The notes: a model not told the origin generated them from the sequence alone. Shown: positions 34,972-44,272, counted from the stretch's first letter. The stretch is DNA of 64,000 nt from Bacteroidota bacterium (GCA_018267195.1 JAFDYY010000005.1:24225-88224); one strand, 5' to 3'. Numbers and translations are program-made.

Positions 34972-35861
34972 GCCTCAAGAAAAAAGCATTGGGCCGCGGG
35001 CTAAGTGCCTTGCTTAGCGACTCGGAAGGAGAAAAATCGGAGGTGGAAGTAGTTAATCCCTCCCTATCGCCCGCCCATAGCAATCTAAACGAAATAGCCG
35101 TTGATGAAATTGAAACCAACCCGTTTCAACCCCGCCAGCATTTCGATCAGGAAGCCCTTAGCGAATTGGCCGAATCCATTAAGGTACATGGCATTATCCA
35201 ACCCATTACCGTACGGAAGTTAGCACCGAATCAATATCAGCTCATTTCCGGAGAACGCAGGTTTCAAGCCTCCAAGCTGGCCGGATTAAAAATGTTGCCG
35301 GCCTACGTTCGAACTGCCAACGACCAGCAGATGTTGGAAATGGCATTGATCGAAAATATTCAGCGCGAAAATCTGAACCCTATCGAAATCTCATTAAGTT
35401 ACCAACGTCTCATATCAGAATGTAGCCTGAAACAAGAAGAATTAGGTGAGCGGGTAGGCAAAAACCGAACCACCGTAACCAACTACTTACGCCTGTTAAA
35501 ACTGCCGCCCGATATCCAGATTGCACTGCGCGATAATAAAATTTCTATGGGCCATGCCCGAGCCATTATCAATGTAGAAAACCCGGATACACAGCTTTTC
35601 ATCCTCAAGAAAATTATAGCCGAAGATCTTTCGGTACGTGCCGTAGAATCGCTTGCCCGCGATTTAGGATCCATCAAAAAAGAATCATTAGAAAAACCAG
35701 CCTCTAATGCCACCAAAGAGATTCATCAATTACAAAGTCGTTTATCTTCGCACTTTGGCACGAAAGTTACAGTGAAGAGTGACGGCAAAAAGGGCGATAT
35801 CCGTATTCCCTTTCTGTCGGTTGAAGATTTAAACCGGGTATTGGAAATTTTAAAAATTTAA
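34968..35861 (+). CDS. parB: ParB/Spo0J-family chromosome partitioning protein
   Basis: ParB binds parS sites and, as a CTP-dependent clamp in studied members, loads the segregation complex. The 297-residue product shows a short ParA-interacting N-terminus (KKALGRGLSALL), the ParB nuclease-like/CTPase domain (NPFQPRQHFD, GIIQPITVR, SGERRFQASKLAG), the helix-turn-helix region (ERVGKNRTTVTNYLRLLKLP, then KISMGHARAI) and a C-terminal dimerisation part ending VEDLNRVLEILKI. Gene order parA-parB-DUF5683-dapB-lepB on one strand is consistent with a Bacteroidota chromosomal locus rather than a plasmid. Confidence 0.95.
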   Translation: MSLKKKALGRGLSALLSDSEGEKSEVEVVNPSLSPAHSNLNEIAVDEIETNPFQPRQHFDQEALSELAESIKVHGIIQPITVRKLAPNQYQLISGERRFQASKLAGLKMLPAYVRTANDQQMLEMALIENIQRENLNPIEISLSYQRLISECSLKQEELGERVGKNRTTVTNYLRLLKLPPDIQIALRDNKISMGHARAIINVENPDTQLFILKKIIAEDLSVRAVESLARDLGSIKKESLEKPASNATKEIHQLQSRLSSHFGTKVTVKSDGKKGDIRIPFLSVEDLNRVLEILKI

Positions 35862-35862
35862 C

Positions 35863-36444
35863 ATGCGCATAGCTATCCTTTCTTTGCTTCTCGGGTGGGT
35901 GGGCTACCCCTGCTTTGGGCAAGAGGTAAAGAAAGACTCTGTAGTTCAATCCGATTCCGTTTATATAAACCACGGCAAGAAAAAAATCAGCGTGGATGCC
36001 TACGCCAAACGCTTCGACCCTCGGAAAGCATTGTTTTATTCGGCCATCCTACCCGGAGCAGGCCAAGCCTACAACAAAAAATACTGGAAGATACCCTTGG
36101 TTTATGCCGGTCTGATCAGTTTAGTAGGAGTTGTAAAATATTATAATGACGGAGAAGTGAAGTACAAACAACAATTGTTTTACAATATAAACCACCCCAA
36201 CATTACCTATAACCCCATCAGTGGGGCTACCACTGCTAACCTACGCACCGTAGTAGATTTTGCCCGCCGGCAGCGCGATTACTTCGCCATCTTAACAGGC
36301 CTTTTTTACATTCTTCAAATTGTAGATGCCCATGTAGATGCCCACCTGAAAGAATTTGACATAAACCCCAATATGCATGTGCGTATTGAACCCAGCATGT
36401 TGCCTTCCGGAACAGCCGGGCTGGCCTTAACAATACACTTTTAA
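35863..36444 (+). CDS. DUF5683 domain-containing membrane protein
   Basis: The 193-residue product begins with a signal peptide (about 1-20, ending CFGQ) and then carries the DUF5683 core: KALFYSAILPGAGQAYNKKYWKIPLVYAG, a transmembrane segment, a KYYNDGE segment, and a second hydrophobic stretch near DYFAILTGLFYILQIVDAHVDAHL. It starts 1 nt after the parB stop, so it belongs to the parAB transcript. Function is unknown; its constant position between parB and dapB is a positional trait, and envelope location is predicted from the signal and membrane segments. Confidence 0.82.
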   Translation: MRIAILSLLLGWVGYPCFGQEVKKDSVVQSDSVYINHGKKKISVDAYAKRFDPRKALFYSAILPGAGQAYNKKYWKIPLVYAGLISLVGVVKYYNDGEVKYKQQLFYNINHPNITYNPISGATTANLRTVVDFARRQRDYFAILTGLFYILQIVDAHVDAHLKEFDINPNMHVRIEPSMLPSGTAGLALTIHF

Positions 36445-36528
36445 TTTCTTATGTTCCGGCACGTAACATCTTGCCGCAAACGACTACAAACACTTTAACT
36501 AATCTATTAACGGTATATAAAAAAACAC

Positions 36529-37233
36529 ATGAACATTCTCCTGATCGGCTACGGCAAAATGGGCAAAGCCATAGAAGCAATTGCCCTCTCTCGCGGGCAT
36601 GTTGTTTTCAAAGTGGATAACCCACAAGAGCTTATTCAATTTACTCACCCAGCCGATGTGGCCATTGAATTTTCGCAACCCGATGCCGTGGTTGCCAACC
36701 TTATTTATTGTTTTGAAAAAAAAATCCCGGTTGTGTGCGGCACCACCGGGTGGCTAAACAGAAAAGAAGAAATGGAAAATTGTTGCCTTCAAAAAGGTGG
36801 TGCTTTTTTTTATGCTTCTAACTACAGTTTAGGCGTAAATCTTTTTTTTAAATTGAATGAATACCTGGCCCAACTAATGCGTACCCAAGCCGGGTATGAT
36901 GTTTCTCTTAGCGAAACCCACCATACCCAAAAGAAAGATGCCCCCAGCGGTACAGCCATTACGTTGGCACAAGGCATTATTAAAAACTATCCGCCCAAAA
37001 AAGAATGGAAATTAAATGAAACCGACACCCCCGATGCCCTCGTTATTAAAGCATTTAGAATAGACCCTGCTCCCGGAACGCACGAAGTAAAATACACCAG
37101 CCCAATAGATGATATAGAAATAAAACATACTGCCCACTCGCGCGAAGGCTTCGCCAGAGGAGCCTTGTTAGTAGCCGAATGGCTGGCCGGCAAAAAAGGC
37201 GTGTTCTCGATGGATGATTATTTAAAGTTCTGA
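36529..37233 (+). CDS. dapB: 4-hydroxy-tetrahydrodipicolinate reductase
   Basis: DapB performs the NAD(P)H-dependent reduction in lysine and diaminopimelate synthesis, supplying peptidoglycan and lysine precursors. The 234-residue product has the Rossmann start LIGYGKMGKAI, the conserved VCGTTGW, ASNYSLGVNLFF, and the catalytic block SETHHTQKKDAPSGTAI with the active His and Lys. The protein is shorter than E. coli DapB (273), as is usual for Bacteroidota. It lies between the DUF5683 gene and lepB. Confidence 0.95.
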   Translation: MNILLIGYGKMGKAIEAIALSRGHVVFKVDNPQELIQFTHPADVAIEFSQPDAVVANLIYCFEKKIPVVCGTTGWLNRKEEMENCCLQKGGAFFYASNYSLGVNLFFKLNEYLAQLMRTQAGYDVSLSETHHTQKKDAPSGTAITLAQGIIKNYPPKKEWKLNETDTPDALVIKAFRIDPAPGTHEVKYTSPIDDIEIKHTAHSREGFARGALLVAEWLAGKKGVFSMDDYLKF

Positions 37234-37281
37234 GTTTGACATTTTTTGGTTTTCTTTGCACCGCTTAAAAAAATAGATAAG

Positions 37282-38436
37282 ATGAATTGGAAATTCTGGG
37301 AGAAGAAAAAAGAAGAAAAGAAAAAACCTAAATCATTGCTGCGCGAGTGGTGGGATGCCATCGTTTTTGCCGTAGTGGCCGCCACGCTTATTCGCTGGTT
37401 GATTATGGAAGCCTATACCATCCCTACTCCTTCTATGGAAAACTCATTACTGGTAGGTGATTTCCTTTTTGTAAGCAAATTTCATTATGGTACACGCACC
37501 CCGCGTACACCCCTTCAGATTCCATTGACCCATCAAAAAATATGGTTTACCAATATCCCTTCCTACCTCGACTGGGTGCAACTCCCCTCCTTCCGCTTAC
37601 CCGGCTTCACACATGTAAAACGGGGCGATGTAGTCGTCTTTAATGTTCCGGATATAGGACAAAATAATATGGATGAACCCGACCGCAGCAAATGGATACA
37701 CTACCCGGTAGATTTAAAAACCAACTACATTAAAAGATGCGTAGCTGTGAGCGGAGATGTGGTGGAAGTAAAAGATGGCGATGTGTACATCAATGGAAGT
37801 GCGATGGAGAAACCACCCGGAATGAAAATGAGTTACCTCGTTACTTCAAAAGACCAGATCAACCCGCGCAACCTGGAAAAACTGGAACTGGACGGGGATG
37901 ATTACCACCTCTACGGGCTACAAGACAATAACGAAGTAGCCTATAGTATGTTCCTTACTGATAAAAAATTTCAGGAAGTAAAAACCCTGCCTTATATTAC
38001 ATCCATAATCCCTCAGTTAGAGTCAAGAGGAATTAGTCGTGGCGATGTATTTCCACAATCTAAATACACGAAATGGAACATGGATTTTTTCGGACCACTT
38101 ACCATCCCCAAAGAAGGATGGACCATTCCGATCAACGACTCTACTCTTTCGGTGTATGGTTCTACCATCCGCGATTACGACCACAACAGTGATGTAAAAA
38201 TCGACAGCGGACGGTTAGTAATAGACGGGAAAGAACTGAAAGAATATACCTTTAAACAAAATTATTATTTCATGATGGGCGATAACCGGCACAATTCGCA
38301 AGACTCTCGTGTGTGGGGTTTTGTACCGGAAGACCACATCGTGGGTAAAGGATTTTTTATCTGGCTTTCGCTTGATAAGTATGGCGATTTCCTACACAAA
38401 ATCAGGTGGAGTCGGTTTTTTAATTTGATCAGGTAA
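37282..38436 (+). CDS. lepB: Signal peptidase I
   Basis: This membrane protease removes signal peptides from exported proteins. From ATG 37282 the 384-residue product has a Lys-rich cytosolic N-terminus, one membrane segment (about 32-50), the nucleophile Ser in PTPSMENSLLVGDFLFV, the catalytic Lys in the TNYIKRCVAVSGD segment, and the box E motif GDNRHNSQDSR. It is longer than the E. coli enzyme because of an insert between the Lys box and the last box (about residues 180-310), common in Bacteroidota. The in-frame start at 37246 was rejected: the basic MNWKFWEKKKE start is the natural one. Confidence 0.95.
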   Translation: MNWKFWEKKKEEKKKPKSLLREWWDAIVFAVVAATLIRWLIMEAYTIPTPSMENSLLVGDFLFVSKFHYGTRTPRTPLQIPLTHQKIWFTNIPSYLDWVQLPSFRLPGFTHVKRGDVVVFNVPDIGQNNMDEPDRSKWIHYPVDLKTNYIKRCVAVSGDVVEVKDGDVYINGSAMEKPPGMKMSYLVTSKDQINPRNLEKLELDGDDYHLYGLQDNNEVAYSMFLTDKKFQEVKTLPYITSIIPQLESRGISRGDVFPQSKYTKWNMDFFGPLTIPKEGWTIPINDSTLSVYGSTIRDYDHNSDVKIDSGRLVIDGKELKEYTFKQNYYFMMGDNRHNSQDSRVWGFVPEDHIVGKGFFIWLSLDKYGDFLHKIRWSRFFNLIR

Positions 38437-38454
38437 TCCACGCAGTACTCGTAC

Positions 38455-39117
38455 TTACCAGTCAATTTCTTTCTGCCCGTGGCTTCGCAGATAGTCATTG
38501 GTTTTGCTGAAATGCCGGCAGCCAAAAAAACCGCGGTCGGCCGAAAAGGGTGATGGATGCGCACTCATCAGCACCAGATGCTTCGAACGGTCTATCAGTT
38601 CACCTTTCTTTTGAGCATACGCACCCCACAGCAAAAAAACAACATGACTTTTTTCTGCCGATACCACGCGGATAGCCGCATCGGTAAAGGTCTCCCATCC
38701 TTTTTTTTGGTGTGAACCGGGCAAAGAAGCCCGAACCGTAAGGGTGGCATTAAGCAGCAGCACCCCTTGCCGGGCCCATCGGTTCAGATCGCCTGAGGCC
38801 GGAATCGGTTTTCCTAAATCGGTCGCTATTTCTTTAAAGATGTTTACCAACGAAGGCGGCACCCTCATCCCCTCGCGCACAGAAAAACACAACCCGTTTG
38901 CCTGGCCGGGGCCATGGTAGGGGTCTTGGCCAAGGATCACTACCTTTACATCATCAAAAAGACAGCTATCGAAAGCCTGAAAAATTTCTTTTCCCGGTGG
39001 GTAAACCGTTTGGGTTTGATATTCCTGTTTAACATAACTGGCCAGTTGGGAAAAATAGTCTTTTTCAAACTCGACTGCCAATTTTTGTTTCCACGAGTCG
39101 GTAATCTTTACGTGCAT
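38455..39117 (-). CDS. ung: Uracil-DNA glycosylase (family 1)
   Basis: Ung removes uracil from DNA after cytosine deamination or dUTP incorporation. The product has all five family 1 motifs: the water-activating loop GQDPYHGPGQANGLCFSV (catalytic Asp), the LLLNATLTVR segment, GSHQKKGWETFTD, VFLLWGAYAQ, and the DNA-intercalating HPSPFSADRGFFGC loop with the conserved His. Length (220 residues) is normal. ATG 39117 or ATG 39126, three codons upstream, could start translation. It is convergent with lepB and divergent from apaG. Confidence 0.95.
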   Translation of the reverse strand: MHVKITDSWKQKLAVEFEKDYFSQLASYVKQEYQTQTVYPPGKEIFQAFDSCLFDDVKVVILGQDPYHGPGQANGLCFSVREGMRVPPSLVNIFKEIATDLGKPIPASGDLNRWARQGVLLLNATLTVRASLPGSHQKKGWETFTDAAIRVVSAEKSHVVFLLWGAYAQKKGELIDRSKHLVLMSAHPSPFSADRGFFGCRHFSKTNDYLRSHGQKEIDW

Positions 39118-39168
39118 GTTGTACATTTGATTGAATCAACCTTCAATCCGAAAATTATAAAAATTTGA

Positions 39169-39176
39169 TATTTTTG
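39169..39176 (+). promoter_or_regulatory. TAnnTTTG promoter box for apaG
   Basis: TATTTTTG matches the -7 element and ends 5 nt before ATG 39182, implying a very short leader. It lies in the 64-bp divergent gap between ung and apaG. Confidence 0.4.
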
Positions 39177-39181
39177 AGTAG

Positions 39182-39568
39182 ATGATTGCCGAAGTAACCC
39201 AAGGAATAAAAGTAACGGTGGAAACAGAGTACCAACCCGCATACTCTAATCCAACGCAATACCATCATGTTTTTACATACCGCATCACCATTGAAAACCA
39301 GAGCGAATTTACCATTCAGCTGTTGCGCAGGCGGTGGCTGATTAAAGATGCCGGTTTTGAATCGCGCGAGGTGGAGGGCAAGGGGGTTGTGGGCCAACAG
39401 CCCGTGTTGGAGCCGGGGCAATCGCATCAATATGTATCGGGGTGTAATTTAAAATCAGGTATCGGCAAAATGGGCGGCAGCTATTTAATGGAACGCATCT
39501 TGGATGGCACCCAGTTTTTTGTGGTTATCCCCGAGTTTACCATGACCGAACCCTTGCGTTTAAACTGA
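39182..39568 (+). CDS. apaG: ApaG-family protein
   Basis: The 128-residue protein is a single ApaG (DUF525) domain, a fibronectin-III-like beta sandwich. It shows YRITIENQSEFTIQLLRRRW, then LEPGQSHQYVSGCNLKSGIGKMGGSY, both typical of the family. ApaG was linked to cobalt and magnesium efflux in Salmonella (CorD), but the molecular role is unclear. The length matches E. coli ApaG (125). The gene is followed by the methyltransferase gene 40 bp later. Confidence 0.93.
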   Translation: MIAEVTQGIKVTVETEYQPAYSNPTQYHHVFTYRITIENQSEFTIQLLRRRWLIKDAGFESREVEGKGVVGQQPVLEPGQSHQYVSGCNLKSGIGKMGGSYLMERILDGTQFFVVIPEFTMTEPLRLN

Positions 39569-39608
39569 TTTTTTTAAAACCTACCCTATTTAACTTCCCC
39601 ACCCGGCT

Positions 39609-40391
39609 GTGTTAACCTTCTTCCAGCTCAAGTCATTCATTACACACTGGCTCGATGCCGTAGACGACCACTCTATTCACTCTCCTTACTTTTTTGATTT
39701 TTATAATCGGGTCATTCAAGGAAAAACGGAGCCATCGAAGTTTAACCCGATCGAACAAACACGGGCGCATTTGCTGGCCACTCATTCAATGATAACCGTA
39801 CCCGATATAGGCGATTCATCATCTTATTTTAAAAGTCAACATCGGGCGGTATCAAAAATTGCACAAACCAGTTTAAACCCTCCCCGGCAATGCGAGTTGC
39901 TCTTCCGTATTGCAACCCACTTGGGAGCAAAAAAAATAGTTGAACTCGGTACATCTATGGGTATCAGTTCATTATACTTAGCTCAGGTAAAAGACAGCAC
40001 GGTAACTACCTTTGAAGGGAGCCGCGAAATAGCTCACATCGCACGTACCAACTTCAACTATTTTAATCAACAAAATATACAGTTGATAGAAGGTAATCTA
40101 AACGAAACTCTGTCCGGCTATTTACAAACACCGGGCAAAATTGATTTTGTATTGATGGATGCAAACCATCGCTACGAACCCACAATCCAGTACTTCAACT
40201 GGCTTACAAAAAGAATCTCCGATAAAGGAGTAATCGTAGTAGATGATATATACCGGTCTGAAGGAATGGCTAAAGCATGGAAAGAACTACGAAAGCATGA
40301 TTTAGTGTATGCCAGTATGGATTTGTATTGTTGTGGAATTTTATTCTTCGACCTGAACTTAGGCAAACAACATTTTATCTGCCAATATTAA
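39609..40391 (+). CDS. Class I SAM-dependent methyltransferase (O-methyltransferase-like)
   Basis: The 260-residue product has a Bacteroidota-specific N-terminal segment (WLDAVDDHSIHSPYFFDFYN) that is often found in this family, then a Rossmann methyltransferase core. Motif I is KIVELGTSMGISSLYLA (about residues 112-128), an acidic ribose-binding turn follows (TTFEGSR), then DFVLMDANH and VIVVDDIYRSEGM. The order is that of catechol-O-methyltransferase-like enzymes, but the substrate cannot be inferred. The start is GTG at 39609; no closer ATG preserves the conserved N-terminus. Confidence 0.8.
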   Translation: MLTFFQLKSFITHWLDAVDDHSIHSPYFFDFYNRVIQGKTEPSKFNPIEQTRAHLLATHSMITVPDIGDSSSYFKSQHRAVSKIAQTSLNPPRQCELLFRIATHLGAKKIVELGTSMGISSLYLAQVKDSTVTTFEGSREIAHIARTNFNYFNQQNIQLIEGNLNETLSGYLQTPGKIDFVLMDANHRYEPTIQYFNWLTKRISDKGVIVVDDIYRSEGMAKAWKELRKHDLVYASMDLYCCGILFFDLNLGKQHFICQY

Positions 40392-40396
40392 TCTCT

Positions 40397-40404
40397 TACC
40401 TTTG
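40397..40404 (+). promoter_or_regulatory. TAnnTTTG promoter box for the coiled-coil membrane protein
   Basis: TACCTTTG is an exact -7 match located 17 nt before ATG 40422. It overlaps the 3-prime end of the methyltransferase transcript region, so the next gene can be expressed separately. Confidence 0.45.
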
Positions 40405-40421
40405 GCCTTTCAATTTTAATT

Positions 40422-41336
40422 ATGGCCGACCCACAGGAAACCACCCCCACAAAGAGCTCAAAACCTACACTGATTATCATTTTACTCCTGGTAATTATTG
40501 CCGTTCAAAGCATAAAAATATATTTAGATTATCAAGAGAAAACACAAGTGAAAGAGCAATTGGCCGACCGTGAGGAAGACCTCGCCACCACGATGCAGAA
40601 GCTGACTGATATTCAAAAAGAATTAGATCAGAAAATTGCGGAAATACAAAAACTGGGGGGCGATGTGGAGGAACTTAAAAAAGCCAAAACCGAAGTGGAG
40701 TTAGAACTGAAGCGCAGCACCAGACGAAGCGCCAAAGCCTTGCAGGAACTTAAAGACAAAGTAGAGGGCTATGAAGAATTGTTGAAACTGAAAGATGAGG
40801 AGATGGATAAGTTAAAGCACGTTAATACTCAACTCTTCAGCGAGAATAAAAGCCTGAAAACAAAACAGAATAAATTGAGCGACTCCATTACCCGGCTCTC
40901 TAAAAACAAAGAAGAGTTGGCCAGTAAAGTAGCCCTCGCCTCGCAACTGAAAGCTGAAAACATTGTCATTAAAGCCGTGAATAGCAAAGGCAAAGAGCGC
41001 AACTCACCTTTCAAAAATAAACAACTTCAAAAACTGAAAGTAGAATTTAACCTGGCCGAAAATAAAGTAGCCGCAGTGGAAGGGAAAAAAATTATTATCC
41101 GGGTTACGGATGAAAACAATCAGGTAATTTTTGACCAGGCGAAAGGATCAGGCACATTTATGCTAAATGGAAAAGAAGAGTTTTTCACAGCGGCCCAAGA
41201 AATCTTATTCGACAACACCCGGCAAAAACTAACTTTCTTCTACGAAAAAGGGTCTGAGTATGCTTCCGGAAAATACACGATGGAAATTTTTGCTGATAAT
41301 TATAAAATTGGCAGCAGTCAGTTTGAGGTAAAGTAA
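40422..41336 (+). CDS. Membrane-anchored coiled-coil protein, unknown function
   Basis: The 304-residue protein has one N-terminal membrane segment (PTLIIILLLVIIAVQSIKIYL, about residues 15-35) and then about 150 residues of heptad-like Lys/Glu/Leu-rich coiled coil. A C-terminal beta-rich domain of about 100 residues follows (KLKVEFNLAENKVAAVEGK, IIIRVTDENNQVI). The layout suggests an inner-membrane protein projecting a coiled coil and a small sandwich domain into the periplasm. No catalytic motif is visible and I recognise no named family. It is convergent with the following gene, with a 3-bp gap and no hairpin. Confidence 0.75.
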   Translation: MADPQETTPTKSSKPTLIIILLLVIIAVQSIKIYLDYQEKTQVKEQLADREEDLATTMQKLTDIQKELDQKIAEIQKLGGDVEELKKAKTEVELELKRSTRRSAKALQELKDKVEGYEELLKLKDEEMDKLKHVNTQLFSENKSLKTKQNKLSDSITRLSKNKEELASKVALASQLKAENIVIKAVNSKGKERNSPFKNKQLQKLKVEFNLAENKVAAVEGKKIIIRVTDENNQVIFDQAKGSGTFMLNGKEEFFTAAQEILFDNTRQKLTFFYEKGSEYASGKYTMEIFADNYKIGSSQFEVK

Positions 41337-41339
41337 AAC

Positions 41340-42764
41340 CTAGGCTACTGCTTTTTGCTTCTTTACAGGATAATCAAACAAGCCATGTTCTTTAATGGCC
41401 TCTTCCACCTTATGGGGTACGTATTTTTCCCATCCGGTTTCGCCTTTTTTAATCATAACCAATACATTGTCTGAAATAATTTGCAGATTATTAATATTAG
41501 CATCTTCTATATCCTGCATTTTATTGTTTACCATCAGGTACCGGAAAAGAGGTTTAAGATTTTCGGGCAACTCCTGCTCAAAATCTTTCAGCGTAAACAA
41601 TGATTTGTCTGAACGTAAAGCCGGATAGATATACAGTTTGATGTTCGAGCCAAACAACGAAGAGAAACATTCTAAAATACCCCCGTTTAAATTATCGTAT
41701 GTTTTTTCGTCAAATATTTTTTGCAAAGCATAGATACCCAACACTAAACCTATTTTCTTGCCTTTTGTCGTTTTAAAAAGATAGTTCACCAAACGGTAGT
41801 ATTCAAAGTAATTGGAGATCAAAACATTTTGCCCCAGCGAGCAAATAATGTCGGCCCGGTACAGGAAATCTTTTTCATCTATGCTCCCCTCCGAACTGAG
41901 GTCGTTAAGCGTGAGCTCGGTAATAGTAATCAGCTTATTCTTATCTACATCGGGTTCATTTTTAAAATGCCTGCGGGAGGTAAGCAGCATATCCACGTTA
42001 ACATGAGTAACCGGGCGAAAGCGGCCCCGAAGCACTAATACATTTTTCTTGTAGAGATATTCAGACGGTTGCACCACCCGGCCATCGGCACCAAACATAG
42101 CAGCTTTGGTTAGTCCGTTTTTTACCAGCTTCAGTGCCATCAATCGGTTATCCACATTTTTAAAATCGTGACCCTCTATTCGAAACATATCGATCTCTGC
42201 CCTCCGCGTGGTAAGGCCATCGAGCAGCGAAAGCATAATTTCTTCGGCATCTTTCAGAAACATACACGCATAAATCAGGTTTACCCCCAATATGCCTAGC
42301 GATACTTGTTGCTGCAACTGATCGTTGTCTTGAAGTTTTACATGTATAATGCAATCATTGTACGGACCTTGCGGGGTCAATTGAAAACGTAACCCCATCC
42401 AACCATGACCTTGATTGGTACGTTCAAAATTCAATATCTCTACGGTATCGGCAAAGGCGAAAAAGCGAGTTTCATTTATGCGGTGTGGCAACCTTTCTGG
42501 CAATAATTGATATTCGTGCTCGATCATACTGATGAGGCGGCCTTCGCTTACATAACGATCGCATACTCCGTAAATGGCATCGCTGAATTTCATGTCGTAG
42601 GCAGACATTGTTTTAGCAACTGTACCACTCGCACCGCCCACTTTAAAAAAATTGGCGGCAGTTTCCTGTCCTCCCCCCACTTCGGCAAACGACCCGTAGA
42701 TGGCCCGGCTAAGATTTATACGCAAAGCTTTTTCTGGCGTACTCAGTTTCTTCGTTTCCTCCAT
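41340..42764 (-). CDS. Conserved hypothetical protein, about 474 residues
   Basis: The product is soluble-looking, with no signal peptide or membrane segment. Strong-looking blocks include LRINLSRAIYGSFAEVGGGQETAANFF, KTMSAYDMKFSDAIYG, ERLPHRINETRFFAFADTV, NQGHGWMGLRFQL and a C-terminal half with KKIGLVLGIYALQKIFDE. The N-terminal blocks resemble a family I have seen in several phyla under inconsistent names, so I keep it as unknown. The Gly- and Asn-rich conserved loops suggest an enzyme or nucleotide-binding protein, but no P-loop or other textbook motif is present. It lies alone between convergent and divergent neighbours, with a 158-bp promoter region shared with fabH. Confidence 0.8.
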   Translation of the reverse strand: MEETKKLSTPEKALRINLSRAIYGSFAEVGGGQETAANFFKVGGASGTVAKTMSAYDMKFSDAIYGVCDRYVSEGRLISMIEHEYQLLPERLPHRINETRFFAFADTVEILNFERTNQGHGWMGLRFQLTPQGPYNDCIIHVKLQDNDQLQQQVSLGILGVNLIYACMFLKDAEEIMLSLLDGLTTRRAEIDMFRIEGHDFKNVDNRLMALKLVKNGLTKAAMFGADGRVVQPSEYLYKKNVLVLRGRFRPVTHVNVDMLLTSRRHFKNEPDVDKNKLITITELTLNDLSSEGSIDEKDFLYRADIICSLGQNVLISNYFEYYRLVNYLFKTTKGKKIGLVLGIYALQKIFDEKTYDNLNGGILECFSSLFGSNIKLYIYPALRSDKSLFTLKDFEQELPENLKPLFRYLMVNNKMQDIEDANINNLQIISDNVLVMIKKGETGWEKYVPHKVEEAIKEHGLFDYPVKKQKAVA

Positions 42765-42922
42765 ACTTTCTGGTTACTTTGACTCGAAAGGTAGCAATTG
42801 TTTTCTGTACAGAGGAACGTATTTAACGGATGCCTGTTTCATTAAATTCAAAAAAAATAAAAGTTGCACTTATTAGTTGAACACAGCTTTCATTAACTTG
42901 GCAATTGATTAACTAAAAGAAA

Positions 42923-43924
42923 ATGCATCATTCTAAAATAATCGGGCTCGGCCATCATGTGCCTGATACGGTAATTACCAACCAATACCTGTCTAATTTA
43001 ATGGACACCACAGACGAGTGGATAGTGGAACGCACAGGTATTAAAGAACGCAGGTGGATGAACCCGGCACAAGATACAGTGGCCAATATGGCCGCCAAAG
43101 CCTCGCGTATGGCATTACAACGAGCCGGTTTAAAAGAAACAGATATTGATTTTATTGTATTTGCTACCATTACCCCCGATTATTTTTTTCCAGGCTCTGG
43201 TGTATTGCTTCAACGCGAACTCGGGCTTGACGGACGCATTGGCGCTCTTGATATTCGCAATGCCTGCTCCGGTTTTATTTATGGACTGTCGGTAGCCGAT
43301 CAGTTTATCAAAACCGGCATGTATAAAAATGTACTGGTCGTGGGGGCCGAAATTCAATCAACCGCACTCGACATCAGCACGCAGGGAAGAAATACGGCCG
43401 TTATTTTTGGAGACGGTGCCGGTGCCGCCATCCTTCAGCGCTCGGAGAAACCCGGGCTGCTCTCCACCCATCTGCATTCCGATGGAAAATTTGCTGAAGA
43501 ACTATATGTAAAAGATCCCGGCAGCAGCCGGCCACATGCCGAGCGCCAACCTAAGCAAATTTTAGACACCACTACCTACAAAGTAGTGATGAATGGCAAC
43601 CAGGTTTTTAAACATGCTACTACCCGGTTTATAGAAGTAATACAGGAAGCACTGGATGCCAACCAATTAAAGAAAGAAGATATTAATATGTTAGTGCCGC
43701 ACCAAGCAAACTTGCGCATCAGTCAATACATCCAGCATAAACTTGCCTTGCGCGATGATCAGGTATTTAACAACATTCAGCATTACGGCAATACCACTGC
43801 TGCCTCTATCCCTATAGCCATGAGCGAAGCCTGGGCACAAGGAAGAATCAAAGAAAATGACGTACTTTGCCTGGCCGCCTTCGGCAGTGGCTTTACATGG
43901 GCTTCTGCACTGATCCGGTGGTAA
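42923..43924 (+). CDS. fabH: 3-oxoacyl-ACP synthase III (KAS III), first copy
   Basis: KAS III condenses an acyl-CoA primer with malonyl-ACP. The 333-residue product has the thiolase-fold triad: Cys in IRNACSGFIYG (about residue 115), His in LVPHQANLRI (about 256), and Asn in YGNTTAASIP (about 288). The N-terminus has the conserved [16 protein letters not shown]. It is not next to other fatty-acid genes, unlike the second copy at 55669, so it may use a different primer or serve a special pathway such as an unusual lipid. The symbol marks the family only. Confidence 0.9.
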   Translation: MHHSKIIGLGHHVPDTVITNQYLSNLMDTTDEWIVERTGIKERRWMNPAQDTVANMAAKASRMALQRAGLKETDIDFIVFATITPDYFFPGSGVLLQRELGLDGRIGALDIRNACSGFIYGLSVADQFIKTGMYKNVLVVGAEIQSTALDISTQGRNTAVIFGDGAGAAILQRSEKPGLLSTHLHSDGKFAEELYVKDPGSSRPHAERQPKQILDTTTYKVVMNGNQVFKHATTRFIEVIQEALDANQLKKEDINMLVPHQANLRISQYIQHKLALRDDQVFNNIQHYGNTTAASIPIAMSEAWAQGRIKENDVLCLAAFGSGFTWASALIRW

Positions 43925-43980
43925 ATTAACTCTGGTTTGCGGGCACCGCCAGCACAATAAATAGTTCAAAACTTGTACCC

Positions 43981-44205
43981 ATGAAGACCTCCTCCTACAA
44001 CCCCAGTCCGCTTGAAGTGGATATGGCCAATGCTCTTTTTATTTTGCAAAAAGAAATACAAAAGCACTTGCAAGACAATGAAGTGATTCATGTAGAAACA
44101 AACATTCAGCGTGATAACCCAACGGTAAAATTCAGTTTGCTCGACAAAGATGGCGACCCGCATGAAATAGTACTGAGAATAGTGCAAATACCAGATAAAT
44201 TTTAG
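43981..44205 (+). CDS. Small conserved-looking protein of 74 residues, unknown function
   Basis: An ATG start at 43981 and a TAG stop define a 74-residue acidic and polar protein (begins MKTSSYNPSPLEVDMANALF). The middle is helical with alternating charges (LQKEIQKHLQDNE) and the end is beta-like (PHEIVLRIVQIPDKF). Its position between fabH and the S41 protease gene on the same strand, with short gaps, supports a real gene. No family is recognised. Confidence 0.65.
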   Translation: MKTSSYNPSPLEVDMANALFILQKEIQKHLQDNEVIHVETNIQRDNPTVKFSLLDKDGDPHEIVLRIVQIPDKF

Positions 44206-44272
44206 ACGATCGATAGGCAGTAGTACAATGAAGAAATATAATTGATAATGAACGGTGCTATTTTTTAATTCA

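Noticed and set aside
37235..37258. Possible promoter before lepB (TTTG and TTTCTTTG)
   Set aside because: The second box lacks the TA of the -7 consensus and the spacing is about 12 bp, so the match is too weak; lepB probably shares the dapB transcript.
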